This document shows positions 1 through 5,952 of a DNA stretch of 9,860 nucleotides, piece after piece. The stretch is taken from the NCBI GenBank assembly GCA_947169005.1, contig CAMVOG010000072.1, positions 1-9,860 on the forward strand, in the 5' to 3' direction. Source of the DNA: an uncultured Clostridia bacterium. GTDB taxonomy: Bacteria > Bacillota > Clostridia > Oscillospirales > Oscillospiraceae. Both the position numbers and the translations under genes were made by a program. How positions within the stretch are numbered: position 1 is the stretch's first letter; each line of letters opens with the position of its first letter. Below the pieces are notes generated by a model. The model had not been told where the DNA came from. It saw only the letters and a list, made by a program, of their open reading frames with translations, and did not search any database.

Positions 1-5
1 GTCCT

Positions 6-26
6 AAGTACTGAGTACTGAACATC
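6..26. repeat. Heptamer-period repeat tract, left edge
   Basis: Units AAGTACT (6-12) and GAGTACT (13-19) are followed by a degenerate third unit, GAACATC (20-26), giving a 7-base period. The tract ends five bases before the ribosome binding site of the ligase gene and may extend left of the window. Two longer tracts with the same period occur at 8298-8339 and 8534-8575, which is why this short one is listed. Seen here: periodicity. Function: unknown. Confidence 0.5.
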
Positions 27-43
27 AACCAAGGAGGCAAACC

Positions 44-1255
44 ATGAAAATCAACATCGGCGTATTCTTCGGGGGCCGGAGCGTGGAGCATGAGGTCTCC
101 GTGATCTCGGCTCTGCAGGCGATCCGGGCCTTTGACCGGGAGAAGTACGACGTGACCCCTATCTACATCACCCGGGAGGGCCGCTTCTATACGGGGGAGG
201 CCCTGGGGCATATCGAGGAATTCCGGGACATCCCGGCCCTCCTGAAAAAGAGCCAGGAGGTGCTGCCCGCCATGGAGAACGGGCGGCTGAAGCTGGTGCG
301 CCAGCCCGCGCCCCGCTTCGGCAAGGCCGTGGCGGCGGAGATCGACGTGGCCTTCCCCATCGTCCACGGCACCAACGTGGAGGACGGGGCCCTGCAGGGC
401 TTCCTGCGGACCCTGGGCGTCCCCTTCGCGGGCTGCGACGTCTTCGCCTCCGCCGTGGGCATGGATAAATTCGCCATGAAGGCCCTGTTCCGGGAGCGGG
501 GGCTGCCCGTGCTGCCCTGCCTGCGCTTCACCGCCCGGGAGGTCTTTGACGGTCCCGAGGCCGTGGCGGACCGGATCATGGAGAAAATCGGTCTGCCCGT
601 GGTGGTCAAGCCCGTGAATCTGGGCTCCAGCGTGGGCATCCGCCTGGCCCGGGACCGGGAGGCCCTGCTGGACGCCCTGGACTACGCTGTTTCCTTCGCC
701 GCCGCCGTTATCGCGGAAAAGGCCGTGGAGAATCTGCGGGAGCTCAACTGCGCCGTGCTGGGGGACGCGGACGGGGTGGAGGCCTCGGAGGTGGAGGAGC
801 CCATCGCCGGGGACGAGATCCTGAGCTATGAGGACAAGTACGTCTCCAACGCCAAGGGCGGGGCAAAGTCCGGCGGCAAGAGCGGGATGCAGAGCCTCAA
901 GCGGCTGCTGCCCGCCCCCATCAGCCCGGAGCTGCGGGAAAAGGTGCGGCACTGCGCCTGCGAGGCCTTCCTGGCCCTGGACTGCGCGGGCGTCTCCCGC
1001 ATCGACTTTCTCATGGACGGGAAGACGGGGGAAACCTGGGTGAACGAGATCAACACCATCCCCGGCTCCCTCTCCTTCTATCTCTGGGAGCCCCTGGGCA
1101 AGCCTTACGCCAGGCTCCTGGATGAGCTGGTGGAGCTGGCCCTGAAACGCAGCCGCAGCGCCGCGGAAATGAACTACACCATCGACACGGGTATCCTCAA
1201 AAACGCCAGCTTCGGCGGCGCCAAGGGCGCGAAAAGCAGCTCCGCCAAGCGTTGA
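44..1255 (+). CDS. ddl: D-alanine--D-alanine ligase
   Basis: Cytoplasmic ATP-grasp ligase that joins two D-alanines with ATP to make the dipeptide ending the peptidoglycan stem peptide. The N-terminal domain opens with GGRSVEHEVS (residues 10-19), the family signature containing the catalytic Glu15. The ATP-grasp half has KPVNLGSSVGI (about 189-199) and ends with NEINTIPG (334-341), whose Glu335 and Asn337 are the expected metal ligands. The omega loop keeps SYEDKY (261-266); Tyr266 matches the tyrosine of D-Ala-D-Ala ligases rather than the histidine of VanA-type D-lactate enzymes. At 403 residues it is longer than the roughly 300-370 usual for the family, because of a Gly/Lys-rich insertion in the omega loop (about 268-281) and a basic Ser/Ala/Gly/Lys C-terminal tail. 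The start is firm: AAGGAGG at 31-37, six bases before the ATG. Release factor 2 follows after 31 bases, so co-transcription is likely. Confidence 0.95.
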   Translation: MKINIGVFFGGRSVEHEVSVISALQAIRAFDREKYDVTPIYITREGRFYTGEALGHIEEFRDIPALLKKSQEVLPAMENGRLKLVRQPAPRFGKAVAAEIDVAFPIVHGTNVEDGALQGFLRTLGVPFAGCDVFASAVGMDKFAMKALFRERGLPVLPCLRFTAREVFDGPEAVADRIMEKIGLPVVVKPVNLGSSVGIRLARDREALLDALDYAVSFAAAVIAEKAVENLRELNCAVLGDADGVEASEVEEPIAGDEILSYEDKYVSNAKGGAKSGGKSGMQSLKRLLPAPISPELREKVRHCACEAFLALDCAGVSRIDFLMDGKTGETWVNEINTIPGSLSFYLWEPLGKPYARLLDELVELALKRSRSAAEMNYTIDTGILKNASFGGAKGAKSSSAKR

Positions 1256-1271
1256 AAATAAACTGAATCAC

Positions 1272-1289
1272 AAAGGATTGGAAAACATG
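1272..1289 (+). promoter_or_regulatory. Ribosome binding site deciding the prfB start
   Basis: AAAGGA (1272-1277) lies nine bases before ATG 1287. An in-frame TTG at 1278 directly abuts this purine run and would have no usable spacing, so the ATG is the better start and the product begins MIIQYDEY. Confidence 0.7.
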
Positions 1290-2390
1290 ATCATTCAATA
1301 CGACGAATACAAAGGAAAGCTCAATGCCCTGCGGCCCACGCTGAAGGAGCTGGGGGAGGCCCTGCGCCTGGAGGACGCCCGCCGTGAGATCGACGAGCTG
1401 GAGCAGAAGTCCGCCGCCGACGGCTTCTGGAACGACCTGGAGAATTCCCAGAAGGTCCTGCAGCGCATGAAGCAGCTTAAGAGCAAGTGCGAGAACTTTG
1501 AAAAGCTCTCCGCGAAGCTGGAGGACCTCTACACCCTCTGCGAAATGGGCCTGGAGGAGGACGACGAGAGCCTCCTGGAGGAGATCACCGCCGACTACGC
1601 GGCCCTGGAGGAGGGCGTGCAGTCCGCCCGCCTCACCACCCTGCTCACCGGGGAGTACGACGCCAACAACGCCATTCTGACGCTGCATCCCGGCGCGGGC
1701 GGCACCGAGGCCCAGGACTGGGCCAGCATGCTCTACCGCATGTACGTCCGCTGGACCGAGCGCCACGGCTACACCTATACGCTGCTGGACTGGCAGGACG
1801 GGGACGAGGCGGGCATCAAGTCCGCCACCATCAAGATCGAGGGGGAGAACGCCTACGGCTTCCTCAAGAGCGAGAACGGCGTCCACCGCCTGGTGCGCAT
1901 TTCGCCCTTTGACGCCAACGCCCGGCGGCAGACCAGCTTCGCCGCCGTGGAGGTCATGCCCGAGATACAGAACGACACGGAGATCGAGCTGCGGGACGAG
2001 GACATCAAGATGGACGTGTACCGCTCCTCCGGCGCGGGCGGCCAGAAGGTGAACAAAACCTCCTCCGCCGTGCGCCTCACCCATATCCCCACGGGCATCG
2101 TGGTCTCCTCCCAGGTGGAGCGCAGCCACTTCCAGAACTTAGAGAACTGCAAGCAGATGCTGCGGGCCAAGCTGGCCGAGATCAAGGAGCGGGAGCACCT
2201 GGAGAAGATCAGCGACATCAAGGGCGTGCAGATGAAGATCGACTTCGGCTCCGCCATCCGCAGCTACGTGTTCATGCCCTACCAGCTGGTGAAGGACGCC
2301 CGCACGGGCTATGAAAACGGCAATATCAACAACGTCATGGACGGGGATATTGACGGCTTTATCAACGCCTTCCTCAGCAGCAAGGCGTAA
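1287..2390 (+). CDS. prfB: Peptide chain release factor 2 (RF2), no frameshift site
   Basis: Class I release factor that reads UGA and UAA in the ribosomal A site and triggers hydrolysis of peptidyl-tRNA. Visible marks, numbered from ATG 1287: an N-terminal alpha-helical acidic domain (about 1-115); the core motif GAGGTEAQDWASM; the RF2-type stop codon recognition tripeptide SPF at 206-208; and the catalytic GGQ at 251-253 in SGAGGQKVNK. Length is 367 residues, normal for RF2. In many bacteria the gene needs a programmed +1 frameshift at an in-frame UGA near codon 25; here that region (codons 26-29, Leu-Arg-Leu-Glu, CTG GAG at 1368-1373) is open with neither UGA nor a CTTTGA slip site, so UGA-dependent autoregulation appears absent. 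The gene sits between ddl and yitT with gaps of 31 and 38 bases, consistent with one operon. Confidence 0.96.
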   Translation: MIIQYDEYKGKLNALRPTLKELGEALRLEDARREIDELEQKSAADGFWNDLENSQKVLQRMKQLKSKCENFEKLSAKLEDLYTLCEMGLEEDDESLLEEITADYAALEEGVQSARLTTLLTGEYDANNAILTLHPGAGGTEAQDWASMLYRMYVRWTERHGYTYTLLDWQDGDEAGIKSATIKIEGENAYGFLKSENGVHRLVRISPFDANARRQTSFAAVEVMPEIQNDTEIELRDEDIKMDVYRSSGAGGQKVNKTSSAVRLTHIPTGIVVSSQVERSHFQNLENCKQMLRAKLAEIKEREHLEKISDIKGVQMKIDFGSAIRSYVFMPYQLVKDARTGYENGNINNVMDGDIDGFINAFLSSKA

Positions 2391-2428
2391 TTCAGCCCAC
2401 AGGGCTCGGCAAACAGGAGGAAACAAGC

Positions 2429-3346
2429 ATGAAGAAGGCGTTTACCGCCAGGCTCAAGAGCTGGGGCGTGATCATCGCGGGGGCGGTGCTGATGGCGCTG
2501 AGCTATGAGCTCTTCGTCTTTCCCAATTCCTTTGCTCCGGCGGGGATCAATGGCCTGGCTACGATGGTGCAGTATCTCTTTCATCTGAACATCGGCTTCT
2601 TCTCGCTGATCGTGAACATCCCGCTGCTGATCCTGGCCTGGCGGAAGGTGGACCGGACCTTTACGGCCCGGACGCTGCTCTTTATCCTGGTCTTCGCGGG
2701 CGCGGCCCTGGCCTTTGCCCAGCTGGACCTGAGCCTCTTCGTCTATCATACGGATACGGGCACCTCCACCGTCCTGGGCCCCATCGTGGCGGGCATTGTC
2801 AACGGGGCCATCTACAGCTTCGTGCTGCGGCACAACGGCTGCACCGGCGGCACGGACGTGATCGCGGAGCTGATTCGCAAGCGCCGCCCCGAGGCCAGCC
2901 TCATGTGGCTGATCTTCGCCCTGAACGCGGCGGTGGCGGCCATTTCCTACTTTGTCTATCACTTCCAGCTTGAGCCCGTGATCCTCTGCCTGGTCTACTG
3001 CTATATCAGCTCCTGGGTCAGCGACCGGATGATGAAGGCCGGTAAGCGGGCGCTGAAGTTCGAGGTCATCACCGACCGGCCCAATGAGCTGGCGGCCCAG
3101 CTCATGCGGGAAATGCACCACGGGGTCACGGTCCTCCCGGCGGAGGGCATGTTCTCCGGCACCAAGCGGGGCCTCTTGATCTGCGTGGTAAACCGGCATC
3201 AGATCGTCCGCTTCCATGAGATTCTGGGCAACTTCCCCGGGGCCTTCGCCTACGTTTCCGACGTGAACGAGACCATGGGCAACTTCCAGAAGGTGGCCAT
3301 CAGCCATAAAAATCCCCCCGCCCACGCCGAGCGGGAGGGGGAATAA
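2429..3346 (+). CDS. YitT family membrane protein with C-terminal DUF2179 domain
   Basis: Integral membrane protein of 305 residues. The first ~200 residues hold about five to six hydrophobic segments (near 13-32, 55-75, 84-103, 118-136, 155-175, 178-198) with the family-typical motif NGCTGGTDVIAELI around 136-149. From about residue 210 the chain becomes a soluble alpha/beta domain (KFEVITDR... to NETMGNF) matching DUF2179, often seen fused to YitT membrane domains and proposed to sense a ligand. The biochemical role of the family is not settled; some members are called putative transporters. AGGAGG at 2415-2420 sets the start at ATG 2429. The last residues, SHKNPPAHAEREGE, are encoded by a GC-rich inverted repeat (about 3312-3341) and are probably not part of the fold. 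It is the last gene before the terminator at 3352. Confidence 0.88.
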   Translation: MKKAFTARLKSWGVIIAGAVLMALSYELFVFPNSFAPAGINGLATMVQYLFHLNIGFFSLIVNIPLLILAWRKVDRTFTARTLLFILVFAGAALAFAQLDLSLFVYHTDTGTSTVLGPIVAGIVNGAIYSFVLRHNGCTGGTDVIAELIRKRRPEASLMWLIFALNAAVAAISYFVYHFQLEPVILCLVYCYISSWVSDRMMKAGKRALKFEVITDRPNELAAQLMREMHHGVTVLPAEGMFSGTKRGLLICVVNRHQIVRFHEILGNFPGAFAYVSDVNETMGNFQKVAISHKNPPAHAEREGE

Positions 3347-3351
3347 GGCAG

Positions 3352-3379
3352 GGAGCGCTTCGGCGCTCCTTTTCCTTTA
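3352..3379 (+). terminator. Intrinsic terminator after yitT
   Basis: GGAGCGC (3352-3358), loop TTCG, GCGCTCC (3363-3369), then TTTTCCTTT. A perfect 7-bp GC-rich stem closed by a stable C(UUCG)G tetraloop and followed by a U-rich tract, five bases after the yitT stop. It should end the ddl-prfB-yitT transcript. Confidence 0.9.
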
Positions 3380-3384
3380 TTATC

Positions 3385-3413
3385 TTGCCTTTTTCGCCCC
3401 CATCCCTTATACT
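3385..3413 (+). promoter_or_regulatory. Sigma-A-type promoter for the MATE gene
   Basis: -35 TTGCCT (3385-3390), 17-base spacer, -10 TATACT (3408-3413). The start of transcription would be near 3420, giving an ~40-base leader before ATG 3462. It lies immediately after the terminator of the previous operon, as expected for an independent unit. Confidence 0.72.
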
Positions 3414-3461
3414 GAACGTATATAAAAACAGCCTGCGCCTTGGCGCGGAAGGGAGCGGCCT

Positions 3462-4814
3462 ATGTTTACCCTGCGGGACAGGGGCTTTTACAAAAAGACC
3501 CTGGTCCTCATGCTGCCGGTGATTTTGCAGCAGCTCATCACCATCGGCGTGAATTTCATGGACAATCTGATGATCGGGGGCTTCGGGGAGGTCTCCATCG
3601 CGGCGGCGGCCTTTTCCAACCAGGCCTACGCCTTTTTCCAGTTCATCTGCATGGGGCTGGGCTCCGGGGCGGTGGTCATGTCCAGCCAGTTCTGGGGGCG
3701 GAAGGAAACGGCCCCCATGCGGGTCACGGCGGCCATGGCCCTGCGGGTGACGGCGGCCATCTGCGCCGTCTTCACCCTTTTCAGCATGGTCTGGCCTGAG
3801 CTGATGCTGCGCTTCTTCACCAACGACGAGGCCGTGATCCTGCGGGGCGCGCCCTATATGCGCCTCATCGGGGCCACCTTCCTGCTTTCGGGCCTCAGCT
3901 CCACGGCCACCTACCTCATGCGCAGCGTGGGGAAGGTCCGCATCCCGTTGATCGGCTCCGCCGTGGCCTTTTTCCTCAATATCTTCTTCAACTGGGTCTT
4001 CATCTTCGGCAAGCTGGGAGCCCCGCGGCTGGAGCTGCTGGGCGCCGCCGTGGGCACGGTGATCGCCCGGGTCTTCGAGTTCCTCTTCGTCTTCGGCTAC
4101 TTTGCCGTGAAGGAGGACAGCTTCGGCTTTCGGCTCAGGCATTTCCTGCTGCCCGGCGGGGCTCTGCGGCGGCAGTACGTGAAGTTCAGCCTCCCCGTCC
4201 TGTTCAGCGACACCCTCTTAGGGCTGAGCCTCACCCTGGTGAGCGTCATTTACGGCCATATCTCGGCGGAGATCTCCGCCGCCAACTCCATTGCCGGGAG
4301 CCTCGTGCGCCTTACGACGGTGCTGAACAGCGGCATGTCCGGGGCCTCGGCCATCGTCATCGGCAACACCATCGGGGAGGGGGACCGGGCCCTGGCCAAG
4401 CGGCAGGGGAATACCTATATCCTCCTGTCCTTCCTCTTCGGCCTCGTCATCATCCCGCCCCTGCTGGCGCTGACGGAGCCCTATATGCGGCTTTACGCCA
4501 TCCAGCCGGAGACGGCCCAGATCGCCCGGACCATGCTGCGCATCACCTTCTATATGCTGCCCCTGCAGATGGTGGCCTTCGTGATCTCCAAGGGCATCCT
4601 TCGGGGCGGCGGGGACACCCGCTTCCTGCTGCTGGCGGATTCCAGCTGCGTGTGGTTTATTTCCCTGCCCCTGGGGGCCCTGGCGGGCTTCGTCTGGCAT
4701 CTGAGCCCCGGCTGGGTCTACTTCCTGCTGAACGTGGAGTTCCCCTTAAAGGGCATCGTCTGTTTCATCCGCTACTGCACAGGCAGGTGGATCAAGGAAA
4801 TCCGCGCAAGCTGA
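3462..4814 (+). CDS. MATE family efflux transporter
   Basis: Cytoplasmic-membrane antiporter of the multidrug and toxic compound extrusion family, which exports organic cations or drugs in exchange for Na+ or H+. The protein has 450 residues, the usual MATE length, with about 12 hydrophobic helices in two six-helix lobes. Examples are residues ~13-34 (LPVILQQLITIGVNFMDNLM, the typical first helix), ~45-70, ~88-110, ~126-148, ~160-181 and ~187-208, with a repeat of the pattern from ~245 (FSLPVLFSDTLLGLSLTLVS) onward. LMRSVGKVRIPL (~150) and ILRGGGDTRF (~380-390) are equivalent loops of the two halves, typical of the family. Substrate cannot be read from sequence. AAGGGAG at 3449-3455 sets the start. 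The activase gene begins 16 bases after its stop, so both are probably on one message from the 3385 promoter. Confidence 0.93.
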   Translation: MFTLRDRGFYKKTLVLMLPVILQQLITIGVNFMDNLMIGGFGEVSIAAAAFSNQAYAFFQFICMGLGSGAVVMSSQFWGRKETAPMRVTAAMALRVTAAICAVFTLFSMVWPELMLRFFTNDEAVILRGAPYMRLIGATFLLSGLSSTATYLMRSVGKVRIPLIGSAVAFFLNIFFNWVFIFGKLGAPRLELLGAAVGTVIARVFEFLFVFGYFAVKEDSFGFRLRHFLLPGGALRRQYVKFSLPVLFSDTLLGLSLTLVSVIYGHISAEISAANSIAGSLVRLTTVLNSGMSGASAIVIGNTIGEGDRALAKRQGNTYILLSFLFGLVIIPPLLALTEPYMRLYAIQPETAQIARTMLRITFYMLPLQMVAFVISKGILRGGGDTRFLLLADSSCVWFISLPLGALAGFVWHLSPGWVYFLLNVEFPLKGIVCFIRYCTGRWIKEIRAS

Positions 4815-4830
4815 AAGGGAGGGGAGGGCC

Positions 4831-5736
4831 ATGGCCTCCGCCATCGTTACGAATATCCAGGGCTATTCCATCCACGACGGGCCCGGCATCCGCACCACCG
4901 TCTTTTTGAAGGGCTGCCCCCTGCGCTGCGCCTGGTGTGCCAACCCGGAAAACCTGCGCCCGGAGCCGGAGACGGGCTTCTTTGCCAATCTCTGCCGGGG
5001 CTGCGGCCACTGTGCCGCCGCCTGCCCGGAGGGGGCCATCCTCCCGGGGCCGGAGCAGCGCATAGACCGGGCGAAATGCCGCTCTCACGGGGCCTGCGCC
5101 GCCGCCTGCGCCTACAAGGCGCTGGTGCGCTACGGCACGGAGCGGAGCGCCGCCGAGGTCTTTGACAAGGTGCGGCGGGACCTGCCCTTTTACCAAAGCT
5201 CCGGCGGGGGCGTCACTCTTTCCGGGGGCGAGCCGCTGACCCACCCGGCCTTCGTGGAGGAGCTTTTCGACCTCTGCGGCGAGGCGGGCATCCACCGCTG
5301 CCTGGAGACCTGCGGCTGCGTCAGCCGGGAGGTACTGGCGCGGATCACGCCCTGCACGGAGCTCTTTCTTTTCGATTTAAAGCTCATGGACCCCGCCGCC
5401 CACCGCCGCTGGACGGGGGTTTCCAACGAGATGATATTAGCCAACGCCCGCTTTCTGGCGGAGCGGGGGGCGGCGATCCTTTTCCGCCAGCCGCTGATCC
5501 CCGGCGTCAATGACGATGGGGAGAACGCGGCGGCCACGGCGGCCTTCATCCGTTCCCTGGGCCGGGAGGACCTGGGCATCCAGCTCATGCCCTTCCACCG
5601 CATGGGGGAGAGCAAGTACCGGGCCCTGGGGGAGACCTACGCCTTCGGGGAAGCCGCCCCGCTGACGGAGGAGCGCATCGCAAAGGTGCGGAAAATCTAT
5701 CTGGATGCGGGCGTGGCCTGCACCGTATCCAAATAA
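4831..5736 (+). CDS. Radical SAM glycyl-radical-enzyme activating protein (PflA-like, with ferredoxin insert)
   Basis: Expected to cleave S-adenosylmethionine and abstract a hydrogen from a glycine of a partner glycyl radical enzyme. The N-terminus IQGYSIHDGPGIRTTVFLKG is the activase signature. The radical SAM cluster ligands are Cys29, Cys33 and Cys36 (CPLRCAWC). A two-cluster ferredoxin-like insert follows: C55-x2-C58-x2-C61-x3-C65, then C83-x2-H86-x2-C89-x3-C93, in which one expected cysteine is a histidine. SGGEP (131-135) is the SAM-binding loop, and DLKLMD and FHRMGESKY are further family motifs. Length, 301 residues, is normal. A purine-rich ribosome binding site (GGGAGGGGAGG) precedes ATG 4831. 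The partner is unknown, since no glycyl radical enzyme gene is present and the upstream neighbour is a MATE transporter. Pyruvate formate-lyase, a dehydratase or a decarboxylase are all possible targets. Confidence 0.9.
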   Translation: MASAIVTNIQGYSIHDGPGIRTTVFLKGCPLRCAWCANPENLRPEPETGFFANLCRGCGHCAAACPEGAILPGPEQRIDRAKCRSHGACAAACAYKALVRYGTERSAAEVFDKVRRDLPFYQSSGGGVTLSGGEPLTHPAFVEELFDLCGEAGIHRCLETCGCVSREVLARITPCTELFLFDLKLMDPAAHRRWTGVSNEMILANARFLAERGAAILFRQPLIPGVNDDGENAAATAAFIRSLGREDLGIQLMPFHRMGESKYRALGETYAFGEAAPLTEERIAKVRKIYLDAGVACTVSK

Positions 5737-5757
5737 GGAGAAAAACGTACTCGGACC

Positions 5758-5846
5758 GCAGACACATTCAAATGTGAACTGACCCGTGCAAATTCGCATG
5801 GGGGTTTGTGAGGGGGAGGGGACTCCCCCTCACGTTTCAATAATTG
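5758..5846 (+). repeat. 89-bp intergenic direct repeat, copy 1
   Basis: This stretch aligns without gaps to 8696-8784 (constant offset 2938) with about 15 mismatches by hand count, so ~83% identity. The best conserved part runs from GCATGGGGGT (5796-5805) through TGTGAGGGGGAG to CACGTTT. It contains a perfect 11-bp hairpin: GTGAGGGGGAG (5808-5818), loop GGGA, CTCCCCCTCAC (5823-5833). It lies 21 bases after the first activase stop, in the convergent gap before the beta-propeller gene. No start codon with a ribosome binding site or coding signal is seen. It could be a repeat family of the genome, a structured RNA or a small non-autonomous element. Confidence 0.8.
5808..5837 (+). terminator. Possible terminator of the MATE-activase transcript
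   Basis: The 11-bp GC-rich hairpin of the repeat (loop GGGA) is followed by GTTTCAAT. The U-tract is short, so termination may be partial. Because the identical hairpin occurs at 8746-8771 with no + strand gene before it, it may belong to the repeat rather than to the operon. Confidence 0.4.
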
Positions 5847-5883
5847 CCCCTCTTTTGCCGACGATTTGTCGACAAAAGAGGGG
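5847..5883. other. Long hairpin with CGACGATTTGTCG core
   Basis: CCCCTCTTTTG (5847-5857) pairs perfectly with CAAAAGAGGGG (5873-5883). Inside, after one C/A mismatch, CGAC (5859-5862) pairs with GTCG (5868-5871) around loop GATTT. The last four bases, GGGG 5880-5883, are also the first arm of the next hairpin (5880-5906), so the two structures cannot form at once in the same RNA. A cognate with a nearly identical core but different arms is at 8823-8853. Confidence 0.75.
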
Positions 5884-5906
5884 CGCTCCCCTTTTGGGAG
5901 CGCCCC
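5873..5906 (-). terminator. Intrinsic terminator of the beta-propeller gene
   Basis: Read on the - strand: GGGGCGCTCCC (5906-5896), loop AAAAG, GGGAGCGCCCC (5890-5880), then TCTTTTGT. A perfect 11-bp GC-rich stem with a U-rich tail, 47 bases after the stop of the - strand gene. On the + strand the bases after the stem are not T-rich, so it works best for the - strand. Confidence 0.85.
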
Positions 5907-5918
5907 CTTGTGCGTTAT

Positions 5919-5952
5919 GCGGCTTCGGATCGCAAACGCGGCTTCGGATCGC
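5919..5952. repeat. 15-bp tandem direct repeat abutting the beta-propeller stop codon
   Basis: GCGGCTTCGGATCGC occurs exactly twice, at 5919-5933 and 5938-5952, separated by AAAC (period 19). The second copy ends one base before the stop codon (TTA on +, 5953-5955). A local duplication of the start of the 3' untranslated region is the simplest reading. Confidence 0.85.

Noticed and set aside
1197..2129. 310-codon open frame on the - strand across ddl and prfB
   Set aside because: It overlaps two certain genes, has no ribosome binding site or family motifs, and mirrors the GC-rich third positions of the real genes.
2309..3325. 338-codon open frame on the - strand across yitT
   Set aside because: The translation is rich in Asp, His, Gln and Arg without any fold-like pattern; it is the antisense of a membrane protein gene.
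3300..4142. 280-codon open frame on the - strand crossing the yitT/MATE boundary
   Set aside because: It spans a clear terminator and promoter on the other strand and has low-complexity, charged composition.
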